From assembly GCA_039931635.1 (NCBI GenBank), contig JBDTRO010000296.1:1-11857 (forward strand): a DNA stretch of 11,857 nucleotides. The letters run 5' to 3'. Every line of letters begins with the position of its first letter. Position 1 is the first letter of the stretch. Under the pieces are notes generated by a model. The model searched no databases, was not told where the DNA came from, and saw only the letters and a list, made by a program, of their open reading frames with translations. Below, one piece after another: positions 5,510 through 11,289 of this stretch. This DNA is from RBG-16-66-20 sp039931635. Its GTDB lineage: Bacteria; Pseudomonadota; Gammaproteobacteria; Burkholderiales; SG8-39. A program made the translations under genes and the position numbers.

Positions 5510-6907
5510 TCAGCCGCGTACGCGCGAAGCGCTTGATGCGGCTCGATTTTCGTTGTCTGCGCGCGGCGACGATTTGAACATCGCCGGCTCGAGCGCGTGG
5601 CGGTCGAGCAGGCGGTAGAACTCGGTGCGGTTGCGCCCCGCCAGGCGCGCCGCATGCGTGACATTGCCCGCGGTGATCTTGAGCAGGCGCGCGAGGTAGT
5701 CGCGCTCGAAGGCGCGCCGCGCCTCGTTCAGCGGCGTGAGCGCCGAGTCGCCGGCGTCCAGCGCCTGCCGCACGAGCGAAGCCGGAATCACGTCGGTCGT
5801 CGAGAGCGCCACCGACTGCTCGATCACGTTCAGCAGCTGGCGCACGTTGCCCGGCCATTGGGCGGCGACCAGTAATTCCATCGCGGCGGGCGAAAGCGCG
5901 AGCCGCGACCGGTCGTAGCGCTGCGAGACTTCGACGAGGAAATGGCCCGCCAGCAGCGGAATGTCCTCGCGCCGCTCCGCGAGCGCCGGCAGCGCCAGCT
6001 TTACGACACCGAGGCGGTAGAACAGGTCCTCGCGAAATTCGCCCGCGGCGATCCGCTCCTCCAGCTTGCGATGGGTGGCGGACAGTACGCGCACATTCAC
6101 CGCGACCGACTCGTTCGATCCGACCGGCCGCACCACCCGCTCTTCCAGCGCGCGCAGCAGCTTCACCTGCAGCGCAAGCGGCATGTCGCCGATCTCATCG
6201 AGAAACAGCGTGCCGCCCTCGGCCGCCTGGAACAGCCCCCTGCGGTCCTGCACCGCGCCGGTGAAGGAGCCCTTCTTGTGCCCGAAGAGCTCGGATTCGA
6301 GCAGGCCTTCCGGGATGGCGCTGCAATTTACCGCCACGAACGGCGCGTCGGCGCGCCGGCCGGCGCGATGGATCGCGCGCGCCAGCAGTTCCTTGCCGGT
6401 GCCGCTGGCGCCCAGGATGCAGACCGTCGCATCGGATGCGGCGACGCGCCTCGCCTGCGCGAGCAGCGACTCCATGGAGGGCGAGCGCGTGACGATTTCC
6501 GCACGCCAGCTCTCATCGCTGCCCGAAGGCGTGCCCGAAAGCCGCAGCGCTTCGGCCACGGTATCGAGCAGCACCTTGGGGTCGAAGGGCTTGGTGAGGA
6601 AGCCGAAGACGCCGCGGCGCGTGGCCGCGACCGCCTCGGGTATCGTGCCGTGCGCAGTCAGGATCACCACCGGCAGCGTCGGCGCCTCGCGGTGAATGGC
6701 GTCGAACAGCGCGAGGCCATCCATGCCCTCCATGCGCAGGTCGGTAATCACCAGCTGCGGCGCGGCTACCGCCATCGCGGCAAGGCCGGCCTGGCCGGAT
6801 TCCGCGGTGACGACCGCATAGCCCGCGGCCGTAAGCCGCATCGAGATCAGATGCAGCAGGTCCTTGTCGTCGTCGATGAGGAGAATTCTCTTCCGGTTCT
6901 TTTCCAT
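5510..6907 (-). CDS. glrR: Sigma-54-dependent response regulator GlrR (QseF)
   Basis: A 465-residue NtrC-type activator that on phosphorylation by GlrK should form a ring and open sigma-54 promoter complexes. Residues 1-120 are a receiver with Asp12/13, phospho-acceptor Asp56, Thr84 and Lys106. Residues 138-375 are the AAA+ domain: Walker A GASGTGKE (166-173), sigma-54 contact loop GSFTGA (213-218; Ser in place of the first Ala), Walker B GGTLFLDEIGDM (231-242), REDLFYRL and WPGNVRQL (351-358). Residues 410-436 form the Fis-type helix-turn-helix, where GNVTHAARLAGRNRTEFYRLL is almost identical to E. coli GlrR. The E. coli protein ends just after the FK at 444-445; here about 20 extra residues follow, and their codons hold an enhancer-like site. 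GGGGG at 6914-6918 is the ribosome binding site. It is third in the glrK-qseG-glrR operon. Confidence 0.96.
   Translation of the reverse strand: MEKNRKRILLIDDDKDLLHLISMRLTAAGYAVVTAESGQAGLAAMAVAAPQLVITDLRMEGMDGLALFDAIHREAPTLPVVILTAHGTIPEAVAATRRGVFGFLTKPFDPKVLLDTVAEALRLSGTPSGSDESWRAEIVTRSPSMESLLAQARRVAASDATVCILGASGTGKELLARAIHRAGRRADAPFVAVNCSAIPEGLLESELFGHKKGSFTGAVQDRRGLFQAAEGGTLFLDEIGDMPLALQVKLLRALEERVVRPVGSNESVAVNVRVLSATHRKLEERIAAGEFREDLFYRLGVVKLALPALAERREDIPLLAGHFLVEVSQRYDRSRLALSPAAMELLVAAQWPGNVRQLLNVIEQSVALSTTDVIPASLVRQALDAGDSALTPLNEARRAFERDYLARLLKITAGNVTHAARLAGRNRTEFYRLLDRHALEPAMFKSSPRADNENRAASSASRVRG
5554..5571. promoter_or_regulatory. Putative GlrR enhancer site 2
   Basis: TGTCTGCGCGCGGCGACG has the form TGTC-N10-GACG, one base from the enteric GlrR consensus TGTC-N10-GACA. 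It matches site 1 in 15 of 18 positions. It lies within the 3' end of glrR, in the codons for the C-terminal tail, centred about 177 bp upstream of the predicted small-RNA start and 65 bp (about six helical turns) from site 1. Chance matches to GC-rich half sites are possible; the shared core of the two sites argues against it. Confidence 0.5.
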
Positions 6908-6929
6908 GCTTTACCCCCGTTTCGTGCCG

Positions 6930-7193
6930 TTATCTGGATTCGAATCGAACGCGGTCGTCCCGTTCCAGGATGCCGCGTTCGATCGCTTTCATTGCCTCGA
7001 GTTGCTTGCGCAGCGCCTCCTCGCGCCGCGCTGCGGCGCGCGTCACGCGTTCGCGCTCGGCGATTTCAGCCGCAAGCCGCGCCTTCAGGCTATCGATCTC
7101 CGCCCTGGACGAGTCCATCGGCGCCTTGGCGACCAGCGGATTCGCGGCACAGCCGGCCAGCAGCATTGCGACGAGCAACCCCACCGCCCTCAT
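6930..7193 (-). CDS. qseG: Short QseG-like lipoprotein
   Basis: An 87-residue lipoprotein precursor. The signal peptide MRAVGLLVAM is followed by lipobox LLAGC, with Cys15 the lipidated residue; Ala at +2 predicts outer-membrane sorting. The rest, about residues 28-75, is charged and helical with heptad-like hydrophobics, probably a coiled coil. Its place between the sensor kinase and the sigma-54 regulator is that of enteric QseG (YfhG), an outer-membrane lipoprotein that interacts with the sensor QseE/GlrK. Enteric QseG is well over 200 residues, so this is a much reduced version or an unrelated lipoprotein in the same slot; sequence likeness is too weak to decide. Its ATG overlaps the glrK stop by 4 nt (ATGA), and glrR begins 22 nt after its stop. 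Confidence 0.8.
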   Translation of the reverse strand: MRAVGLLVAMLLAGCAANPLVAKAPMDSSRAEIDSLKARLAAEIAERERVTRAAARREEALRKQLEAMKAIERGILERDDRVRFESR

Positions 7194-8668
7194 GCAGCCA
7201 CCGCCAGGGAAGGCGCCGGACGAACCGGCAGCGTGACGCGGAAATGGCCGCCATGGCCGCTGCTGATGATCTGGATGCGGCCGCCGTGCGCTTCGGTGAA
7301 TTCGCGCGCAATGGCGAGCCCGAGGCCGGTTCCTTCCGCGCGTCCGAACGCCCCGGCACGGCCGCGGTAAAAGGCCTCGAATATCGCCTCGCGTTCCTCC
7401 AGCGGCACGCCGGGTCCGCTGTCGAGCATGTCTATCGTGACCAGTCCCGCGCTTGCGCGCGCGCGGATGCGGATGTCGCCGCCCGAAGGCGCGAACTTGA
7501 TCGCATTGCCAAGCAGGTTGTCGATCACCGAACGCAGCTTCTCGGCGTCGGCCCAGACGGTGACGGGCACGACGTCCAATTCCACGCGCTGCGCCTTGGC
7601 CTGGGCCGCCAGTTGATGCGAGCGTACCGACTTGCGCAGCAGCCCGTCCAGGGCCAGCGAACCGATCTGCAGGCCGGAAGCGGCGTGCAGAGCGCGCTGG
7701 TAGCCGAGCAACTCCTCGATCAGGTGCTGCAGCTTGACGCTGTTGTCGCGCATGATGGAGACCACCTGCTGCTGCGGCGGCGCCAGCGGCCCGGCGACCT
7801 GGTCGTTCAGCAGTTCCGTTCCTTCGCGCAACGCTGCCAGCGGCGTCTTCAGGTCATGCGACAAATGCCGCAGGAACCGGTTCTTTTGCGCTTCCAGCTC
7901 CGTGAGCCGGCGGCGCAGCCAATCCAGCCGCTCGCCAAGGCTGCGCAGGTCCGCCGGCCCGGTGACGCGGATCGGCCGCTCGAAATCGGCGCTACCCAGC
8001 TGGCGGATCGCGGCGTCGATTTCGGCGATGGGGCGCGCGATCATGCGCGTCAGCACCAGCGCGGCGGCGAGCGCGAGCGCGGTGGCGACGAGCACCATGA
8101 TGATCAGGCGGCGATGGACGTCTTCGGCGCTGGCGCCCAGGCGCTCGACTTCGCGGCCGGCGACGAAGTAGCCCAGGCTCAGCACTTCGTCGGCACCGCT
8201 TACCAGCGTGCCGGCCAGTTCGCGCGCCCGGCGGGCATGAGGCGCGCCGCGCTGCGGGGATTGGATATGGTCGAACAGCGCCCGTTCCTGGTCGATCGTG
8301 CGCTTGAGCGCCGTCCGCTGGCGCTCGTCCAGCGGCAGCGCGGACATTTCGCCGGCTACCTGCGTGAAGCTTGCGTGCGCGCGCAGGAAGTCGGCCCGCA
8401 GCCGGGCATCCTGCAGCACCGCCAGTTGCAGCGCGAGGCGCTCGATGGAAGCAATGCGGTTCACCATCGAGCGGCTCGCGCGCGCCGCCAGCGCCGCACC
8501 CGATACCGCGCTGCGGCCCTGCTCCGTGAGACGCGCCGTGTGCCACGCCGAATACAGCAGCGTGCCCATCAGCGGCAGCGCCACCAGCAGGAACGCGGCC
8601 ACCAGCAGGCCCAGGAAGGAGCGCGGAGCGTACGGAGCCCGCGTGTGGAGATCGTTCTCGCCGGCCAT
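7190..8668 (-). CDS. glrK: Sensor histidine kinase GlrK (QseE)
   Basis: A 492-residue inner-membrane sensor kinase. Membrane segment 1 is at about 18-40, followed by a mostly helical periplasmic region of about 145 residues. Membrane segment 2 (188-208) leads into a HAMP domain (209-260). The dimerisation domain is FLRHLSHDLKTPLAALREGTELL, with phospho-acceptor His271, closely matching enteric GlrK. The ATPase domain has an N box around Asn388 (DNLLGNAIKF), DSGPG (416-420) and GTGLGLAI (446-453). It should phosphorylate GlrR. I chose ATG at 8668 over an in-frame upstream start at 8740, because the upstream start adds 24 residues without domain content and runs into folA. A weak GGGG at 8680-8683 is the only ribosome binding site. 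It is the first gene of the operon, divergent from folA by 41 bp; its own promoter is not obvious. Confidence 0.95.
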   Translation of the reverse strand: MAGENDLHTRAPYAPRSFLGLLVAAFLLVALPLMGTLLYSAWHTARLTEQGRSAVSGAALAARASRSMVNRIASIERLALQLAVLQDARLRADFLRAHASFTQVAGEMSALPLDERQRTALKRTIDQERALFDHIQSPQRGAPHARRARELAGTLVSGADEVLSLGYFVAGREVERLGASAEDVHRRLIIMVLVATALALAAALVLTRMIARPIAEIDAAIRQLGSADFERPIRVTGPADLRSLGERLDWLRRRLTELEAQKNRFLRHLSHDLKTPLAALREGTELLNDQVAGPLAPPQQQVVSIMRDNSVKLQHLIEELLGYQRALHAASGLQIGSLALDGLLRKSVRSHQLAAQAKAQRVELDVVPVTVWADAEKLRSVIDNLLGNAIKFAPSGGDIRIRARASAGLVTIDMLDSGPGVPLEEREAIFEAFYRGRAGAFGRAEGTGLGLAIAREFTEAHGGRIQIISSGHGGHFRVTLPVRPAPSLAVAA

Positions 8669-8673
8669 GCACC

Positions 8674-8679
8674 TATAAT
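8674..8679 (+). promoter_or_regulatory. Possible folA promoter (-10 element)
   Basis: TATAAT, a perfect sigma-70 -10 hexamer, lies in the 41-bp gap between glrK and folA. The sequence 16-18 bp upstream (around 8650-8657) does not resemble TTGACA, so the promoter would rely on the -10 element. Transcription would begin near 8686. That leaves room for AGGA at 8697-8700 as ribosome binding site and favours the folA start at 8710. Confidence 0.45.
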
Positions 8680-8709
8680 CCCCGTAAGGAAATGTCAGGA
8701 CGAGGACGT

Positions 8710-9237
8710 ATGTCACGAAACGGCGGGCTATTCCCACCACCCGTCGCCGCCGGGACGACGCGCATCTATCTGGTCGCGGCGGTCGCGAAGAACGGCGTCA
8801 TCGGTGCGCGTGGAAAATTGCCTTGGCATCTGCCCGAGGACCTGAAGCACTTCAAGCAGCTCACGCTCAACCATCCCGTCATCATGGGCCGGCGCACCTG
8901 GGAATCGTTGCCCAAGCCTCTGCCGGACCGCGAGAACATCGTGATCAGCCGCAGGCCCGGCTTCGAAGCGCCCGGCGCGAGCGTTGCGCTGTCGCTGGCC
9001 GGCGCGATCGCGCTCTGCGCCGGCGAACCGGTGGCGTTCGTGATCGGCGGTTCGGAGCTCTACAGCGCCGCGCTGCCGCTCGCCGACGGGCTGGTGCTCA
9101 CCGAGATCCAGGACGATTACGAGGGCGAAACGCGCTTCCCCGCCTGGGACCGCAAGGACTGGCGGGTGTCACAAAAAGAAACGCACACCTCGGATAAAGG
9201 CGTGCGCTTCGATTTCGTGCTGTATGAACGCGCCTGA
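8710..9237 (+). CDS. folA: Dihydrofolate reductase FolA
   Basis: A 175-residue NADPH-dependent enzyme that regenerates tetrahydrofolate from the dihydrofolate made by ThyA. The core starts at IYLVAAVAKNGVIGARGKLPWHLPEDL, where Asp44 corresponds to the catalytic Asp27 of E. coli. Further signatures are VIMGRRTWESL (57-67), NIVISRRPGF (76-85), AFVIGGSELY (109-118) and the C-terminal FDFVLYERA. Compared with the 159-residue E. coli enzyme there are about 17 extra N-terminal residues. The ATG at 8710 has AGGA nine bases upstream; an in-frame ATG at 8692 would leave only a few bases of leader after the predicted promoter. Its 3' end converges on the decarboxylase gene, 18 bp away. Confidence 0.95.
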   Translation: MSRNGGLFPPPVAAGTTRIYLVAAVAKNGVIGARGKLPWHLPEDLKHFKQLTLNHPVIMGRRTWESLPKPLPDRENIVISRRPGFEAPGASVALSLAGAIALCAGEPVAFVIGGSELYSAALPLADGLVLTEIQDDYEGETRFPAWDRKDWRVSQKETHTSDKGVRFDFVLYERA

Positions 9238-9255
9238 GCGCGTTGGCGAACGGAC

Positions 9256-10461
9256 CTAGCTTCTTTTGGATTCGAAAACCCGCACCTCGGGCAGCGGAAA
9301 GCCGTTGAACTCGCTGGCGTAGGCGGTGGTGTAGGCGCCCGCATTGCGGATGTAGATGAAATCGCCTTCCTGCAGGTCCGAGGGCATCGGCTCATCGCGC
9401 AGGATCACATCCACCGAATCGCAGGTCGGCCCCGCAACGTGCCAGGGAATATCCGGGCCCGAGCGCTCGGTGCGGATGCGGTACTTCAGGCCTTCGGTAG
9501 TCTCGATCACGCCGCCGAAGAGGCCCGCATCCCAGTGCATCCAGCGCTTGCCGGCGCGCGTCGCGGTGCCGATCACGCGGCACACGAAATACGCCGCGTC
9601 CGACACCATGTAGCGGCCGGGCTCGGCGACCACGCGCACGTCTTCCGGAAACGCCTTGAGCGCCTCGTTCACGACTTCGCCTATCACCTCTATCGAGGGA
9701 ATCGGCTTTACATGGCGCACCGGGAAACCGCCACCGATGTCGAGCATGCGCGGCTTCAGGCCGGCTTTCGTCATGGCGTCGAACAGCGTGCGCGCCTTCT
9801 CGATGCCGACCCGCCAGTTTTCCGGGTTGCGGCACTGCGAACCGACGTGAAAGGTCACGCCGGCGAGGTCGGCGCCGAGCCTGGCCGCGGTGGCGATGAT
9901 CTCGCGCGTCTCCGAGGCGCCGGCGCCAAATTTGCCCGACAGCGGCCAGTCGCTGCCGATGTTGGGCGTGGCGACGCGCAGGTACATCTTCGCGTCCGCC
10001 TTGATTTCGTGCACCCGGCGCAGTTCGTCGACGCTGTCGACGACGAACCACTCGACGCCCTTGGCCGCCGTGTAGGCGATCGCCTGGCGCGACTTCATCG
10101 GGTTGGAATAGAACACTTCGGCCGCGTTCACGCCCAGCGCGAGCAGCATGTCGAGTTCCGCGGTCGAGGCGATCTCGAAGCTGCAGCCCTCCTGCATCAG
10201 GGTCTTGAGCACGCGCCGGTCGGGGTTCGCCTTCACAGCGTAGTGCGGGCGCACGCGCGGCATGGACGCGCGGAAGCGGCGCACTTTGTCGCGCACGATG
10301 GCGTTGTCCAGGATCAGGAACGGCCGCGAATATTTCTGGCTGGCGGCCTGGCGCACGATCTCGAAGTCGAGGCTGACTTCAGGATGCGTGTCGAAGAGCT
10401 GTTCTTGGGGTAGTGCGTTCTGTCTGTTGCTGCGGGGAATGCTGTTCGGGCGTACGCCCAT
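9256..10461 (-). CDS. Fold-III PLP-dependent ornithine/lysine decarboxylase
   Basis: A 401-residue cytosolic enzyme of the alanine-racemase-fold (eukaryotic ODC-like) decarboxylase group, which makes putrescine from ornithine and in some members cadaverine from lysine. Landmarks, numbered from the chosen Met: PLP lysine in HYAVKAN (Lys77), HVGSQ (stacking His205), GGGFP (243-247), EPGRY (280-284, phosphate binding), catalytic GPTCDSVD (Cys347) and GAYTTAY near the end. WPLSGKFG (172-179) is typical of bacterial members. It is not related to the fold-I SpeC of E. coli, so I give no symbol. Specificity for ornithine over lysine cannot be settled by eye. The start is ATG at 10461, with AAGGAG (10468-10473) six bases upstream; the adjacent TTG is too close. 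It has its own promoter and a leader ORF. Confidence 0.93.
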   Translation of the reverse strand: MGVRPNSIPRSNRQNALPQEQLFDTHPEVSLDFEIVRQAASQKYSRPFLILDNAIVRDKVRRFRASMPRVRPHYAVKANPDRRVLKTLMQEGCSFEIASTAELDMLLALGVNAAEVFYSNPMKSRQAIAYTAAKGVEWFVVDSVDELRRVHEIKADAKMYLRVATPNIGSDWPLSGKFGAGASETREIIATAARLGADLAGVTFHVGSQCRNPENWRVGIEKARTLFDAMTKAGLKPRMLDIGGGFPVRHVKPIPSIEVIGEVVNEALKAFPEDVRVVAEPGRYMVSDAAYFVCRVIGTATRAGKRWMHWDAGLFGGVIETTEGLKYRIRTERSGPDIPWHVAGPTCDSVDVILRDEPMPSDLQEGDFIYIRNAGAYTTAYASEFNGFPLPEVRVFESKRS

Positions 10462-10478
10462 CAATCTCTCCTTACTAA

Positions 10479-10538
10479 CTAGGTTTCAGGAAGGTCGAAG
10501 TCGCGGAAAACCAAACCTGGGTTCCTGATGCTTGTCAT
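10479..10538 (-). CDS. 19-residue leader ORF upstream of the decarboxylase
   Basis: A short ORF encoding MTSIRNPGLVFRDFDLPET followed by TAG. It is preceded by AAGGAGGT (10543-10550), the strongest Shine-Dalgarno sequence in the window, at good spacing from its ATG. It lies wholly inside the predicted leader of the decarboxylase mRNA, between the promoter and the decarboxylase start, and its stop is 17 nt before that start. AGGTTT within its codons (10518-10513) can pair with AAACCT at its end (10487-10482), so ribosome position on the ORF could alter the structure ahead of the decarboxylase. Leader peptides are known to control some polyamine genes, for example SpeFL before speF in enterics; I see no clear likeness to SpeFL. 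Translation is strongly suggested, while regulation is inferred. Confidence 0.6.
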   Translation of the reverse strand: MTSIRNPGLVFRDFDLPET

Positions 10539-10582
10539 GATGACCTCCTTCTTGTCCTTGAGTTAACAGGGAATTTTTGCGG

Positions 10583-10610
10583 ATTATAGGGATACCCCCC
10601 CGCCAGTCAA
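10583..10610 (-). promoter_or_regulatory. Sigma-70 promoter of the decarboxylase operon
   Basis: On the minus strand the -35 is TTGACT (10610-10605) and the -10 is a perfect TATAAT (10588-10583), separated by 16 bp that include a run of seven G. The predicted start is near 10576. This gives a leader of about 115 nt that holds the 19-codon ORF before the decarboxylase ATG. Confidence 0.8.
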
Positions 10611-10616
10611 GGGCTT

Positions 10617-10634
10617 TGTAACAGGTTTATTACA
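10617..10634. promoter_or_regulatory. Inverted repeat next to the decarboxylase promoter (operator candidate)
   Basis: TGTAA (10617-10621) and TTACA (10630-10634) form an 18-bp inverted repeat with 8 bp between the arms. Its centre is about 50 bp upstream of the predicted decarboxylase start, abutting the -35 box, a position that would suit either activator or repressor. The layout matches 10 of 12 defined positions of the TyrR box TGTAAA-N6-TTTACA, but no regulator gene is nearby and the identity is a guess. Confidence 0.4.
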
Positions 10635-10703
10635 TTCGCGCAGAGGAGAAAGCCGGTTCGCAGGCTTGAGAAACTACTATAGGTAGGACAGCTAACCAAC
10701 CGG

Positions 10704-10721
10704 GCCACTAGGAATAGTGGC
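10704..10721 (-). terminator. Hairpin after dcd, possible weak terminator
   Basis: GCCACTA and TAGTGGC form a perfect 7-bp stem around a 4-nt loop, starting one base after the dcd stop codon. On the minus strand it is followed by CCGGTTGGTT, which is only moderately T-rich, so termination would be weak. It may instead protect the 3' end of the mrp-dcd mRNA. Between it and the decarboxylase promoter I see only a second minor hairpin (AAGCC/GGCTT near 10651-10668). Confidence 0.45.
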
Positions 10722-10722
10722 G

Positions 10723-11289
10723 CTAGATCCTGGGCAGTGTGACGCCCTTCTGGCCCTGGTATTTGCCGCCGCGGTCGCGGTAGGAAGTCTCGCAAACCTC
10801 GTCCGACTCGATGAAGATCACCTGCGCCACGCCCTCGTTGGCGTAGATGCGTGCCGGCAGCGGCGTCGTGTTGGAAAACTCAAGCGTCACGTGGCCTTCC
10901 CACTCCGGCTCCAGCGGCGTCACGTTGACGATGATGCCGCAGCGCGCGTAGGTCGACTTGCCCAGGCAGATGGTGAGCACGTTGCGCGGGATGCGAAAGT
11001 ATTCGACGGTGCGCGCGAGCGCAAAGGAGTTGGGCGGGATGATGCACTCGTCGGCGCGGATGTCGACGAACGACTTCTCGTCGAACACCTTCGGATCGAC
11101 GATGGTGGCGTTGATGTTGGTGAACACCTTGAATTCGTTCGAGCAGCGGATGTCGTAGCCGTAGCTGGAGGTGCCGTAGGACACGATCCGCTTGCCGTCG
11201 ACTTCCTTGACCTGGCCCGGCTCGAAGGGCTCGATTATCCTGTGCGCGGCCGCCATGCGGCGGATCCACCTGTCGGATTTGATAGTCAC
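10723..11289 (-). CDS. dcd: dCTP deaminase Dcd
   Basis: The 188-residue cytosolic enzyme deaminates dCTP to dUTP, the main route to dUMP for ThyA in many proteobacteria. The N-terminal TIKSDRWIRRMA is the family start. Other signatures are SYGTSSYGYDIRCSNEFKVF (37-56), GKSTYARCGIIVNVTPLEPEWEGHVTLEFSN (110-140), with Glu137 in the place of the catalytic Glu138 of E. coli Dcd, and the C-terminal GGKYQGQKGVTLPRI that closes over the nucleotide. No alternative start fits the conserved N-terminus better than GTG at 11289. This GTG overlaps the mrp stop as GTGA, so dcd is probably coupled to mrp. The fused dUTPase activity of some archaeal homologues is not suggested by the length. Confidence 0.97.
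   Translation of the reverse strand: MTIKSDRWIRRMAAAHRIIEPFEPGQVKEVDGKRIVSYGTSSYGYDIRCSNEFKVFTNINATIVDPKVFDEKSFVDIRADECIIPPNSFALARTVEYFRIPRNVLTICLGKSTYARCGIIVNVTPLEPEWEGHVTLEFSNTTPLPARIYANEGVAQVIFIESDEVCETSYRDRGGKYQGQKGVTLPRI

Noticed and set aside
8692..8709. Upstream in-frame ATG for folA at 8692
   Set aside because: The AAGGA is only one base away from it and the predicted promoter would leave a leader of about 6 nt; the ATG at 8710 has better-placed AGGA. Not excluded.
8669..8740. Upstream start for glrK at 8740
   Set aside because: It adds 24 residues without domain content and overlaps the folA start; the ATG at 8668 places the first membrane segment at a normal distance.
5942..8845. 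A 967-codon open frame on the plus strand opposite glrR, qseG and glrK
   Set aside because: It is antisense to three well-recognised genes and has low-complexity Arg/Ala/Gln/His content typical of high-GC shadow frames; no domain is recognisable.
10462..10464. TTG start for the decarboxylase
   Set aside because: Only three bases from the AAGGAG, whereas the following ATG at 10461 has six-base spacing.
10640..10700. tRNA-like look of the gap (GGTTCGCAGG near the AAGCC/GGCTT hairpin)
   Set aside because: No acceptor stem, D arm or anticodon arm can be fitted; it is a 5-bp hairpin with an 8-nt loop.
10607..10795. A 62-codon minus-strand frame across the dcd 3' end and the intergenic gap
   Set aside because: It overlaps dcd in another frame, has no ribosome binding site, and runs across the dcd hairpin.
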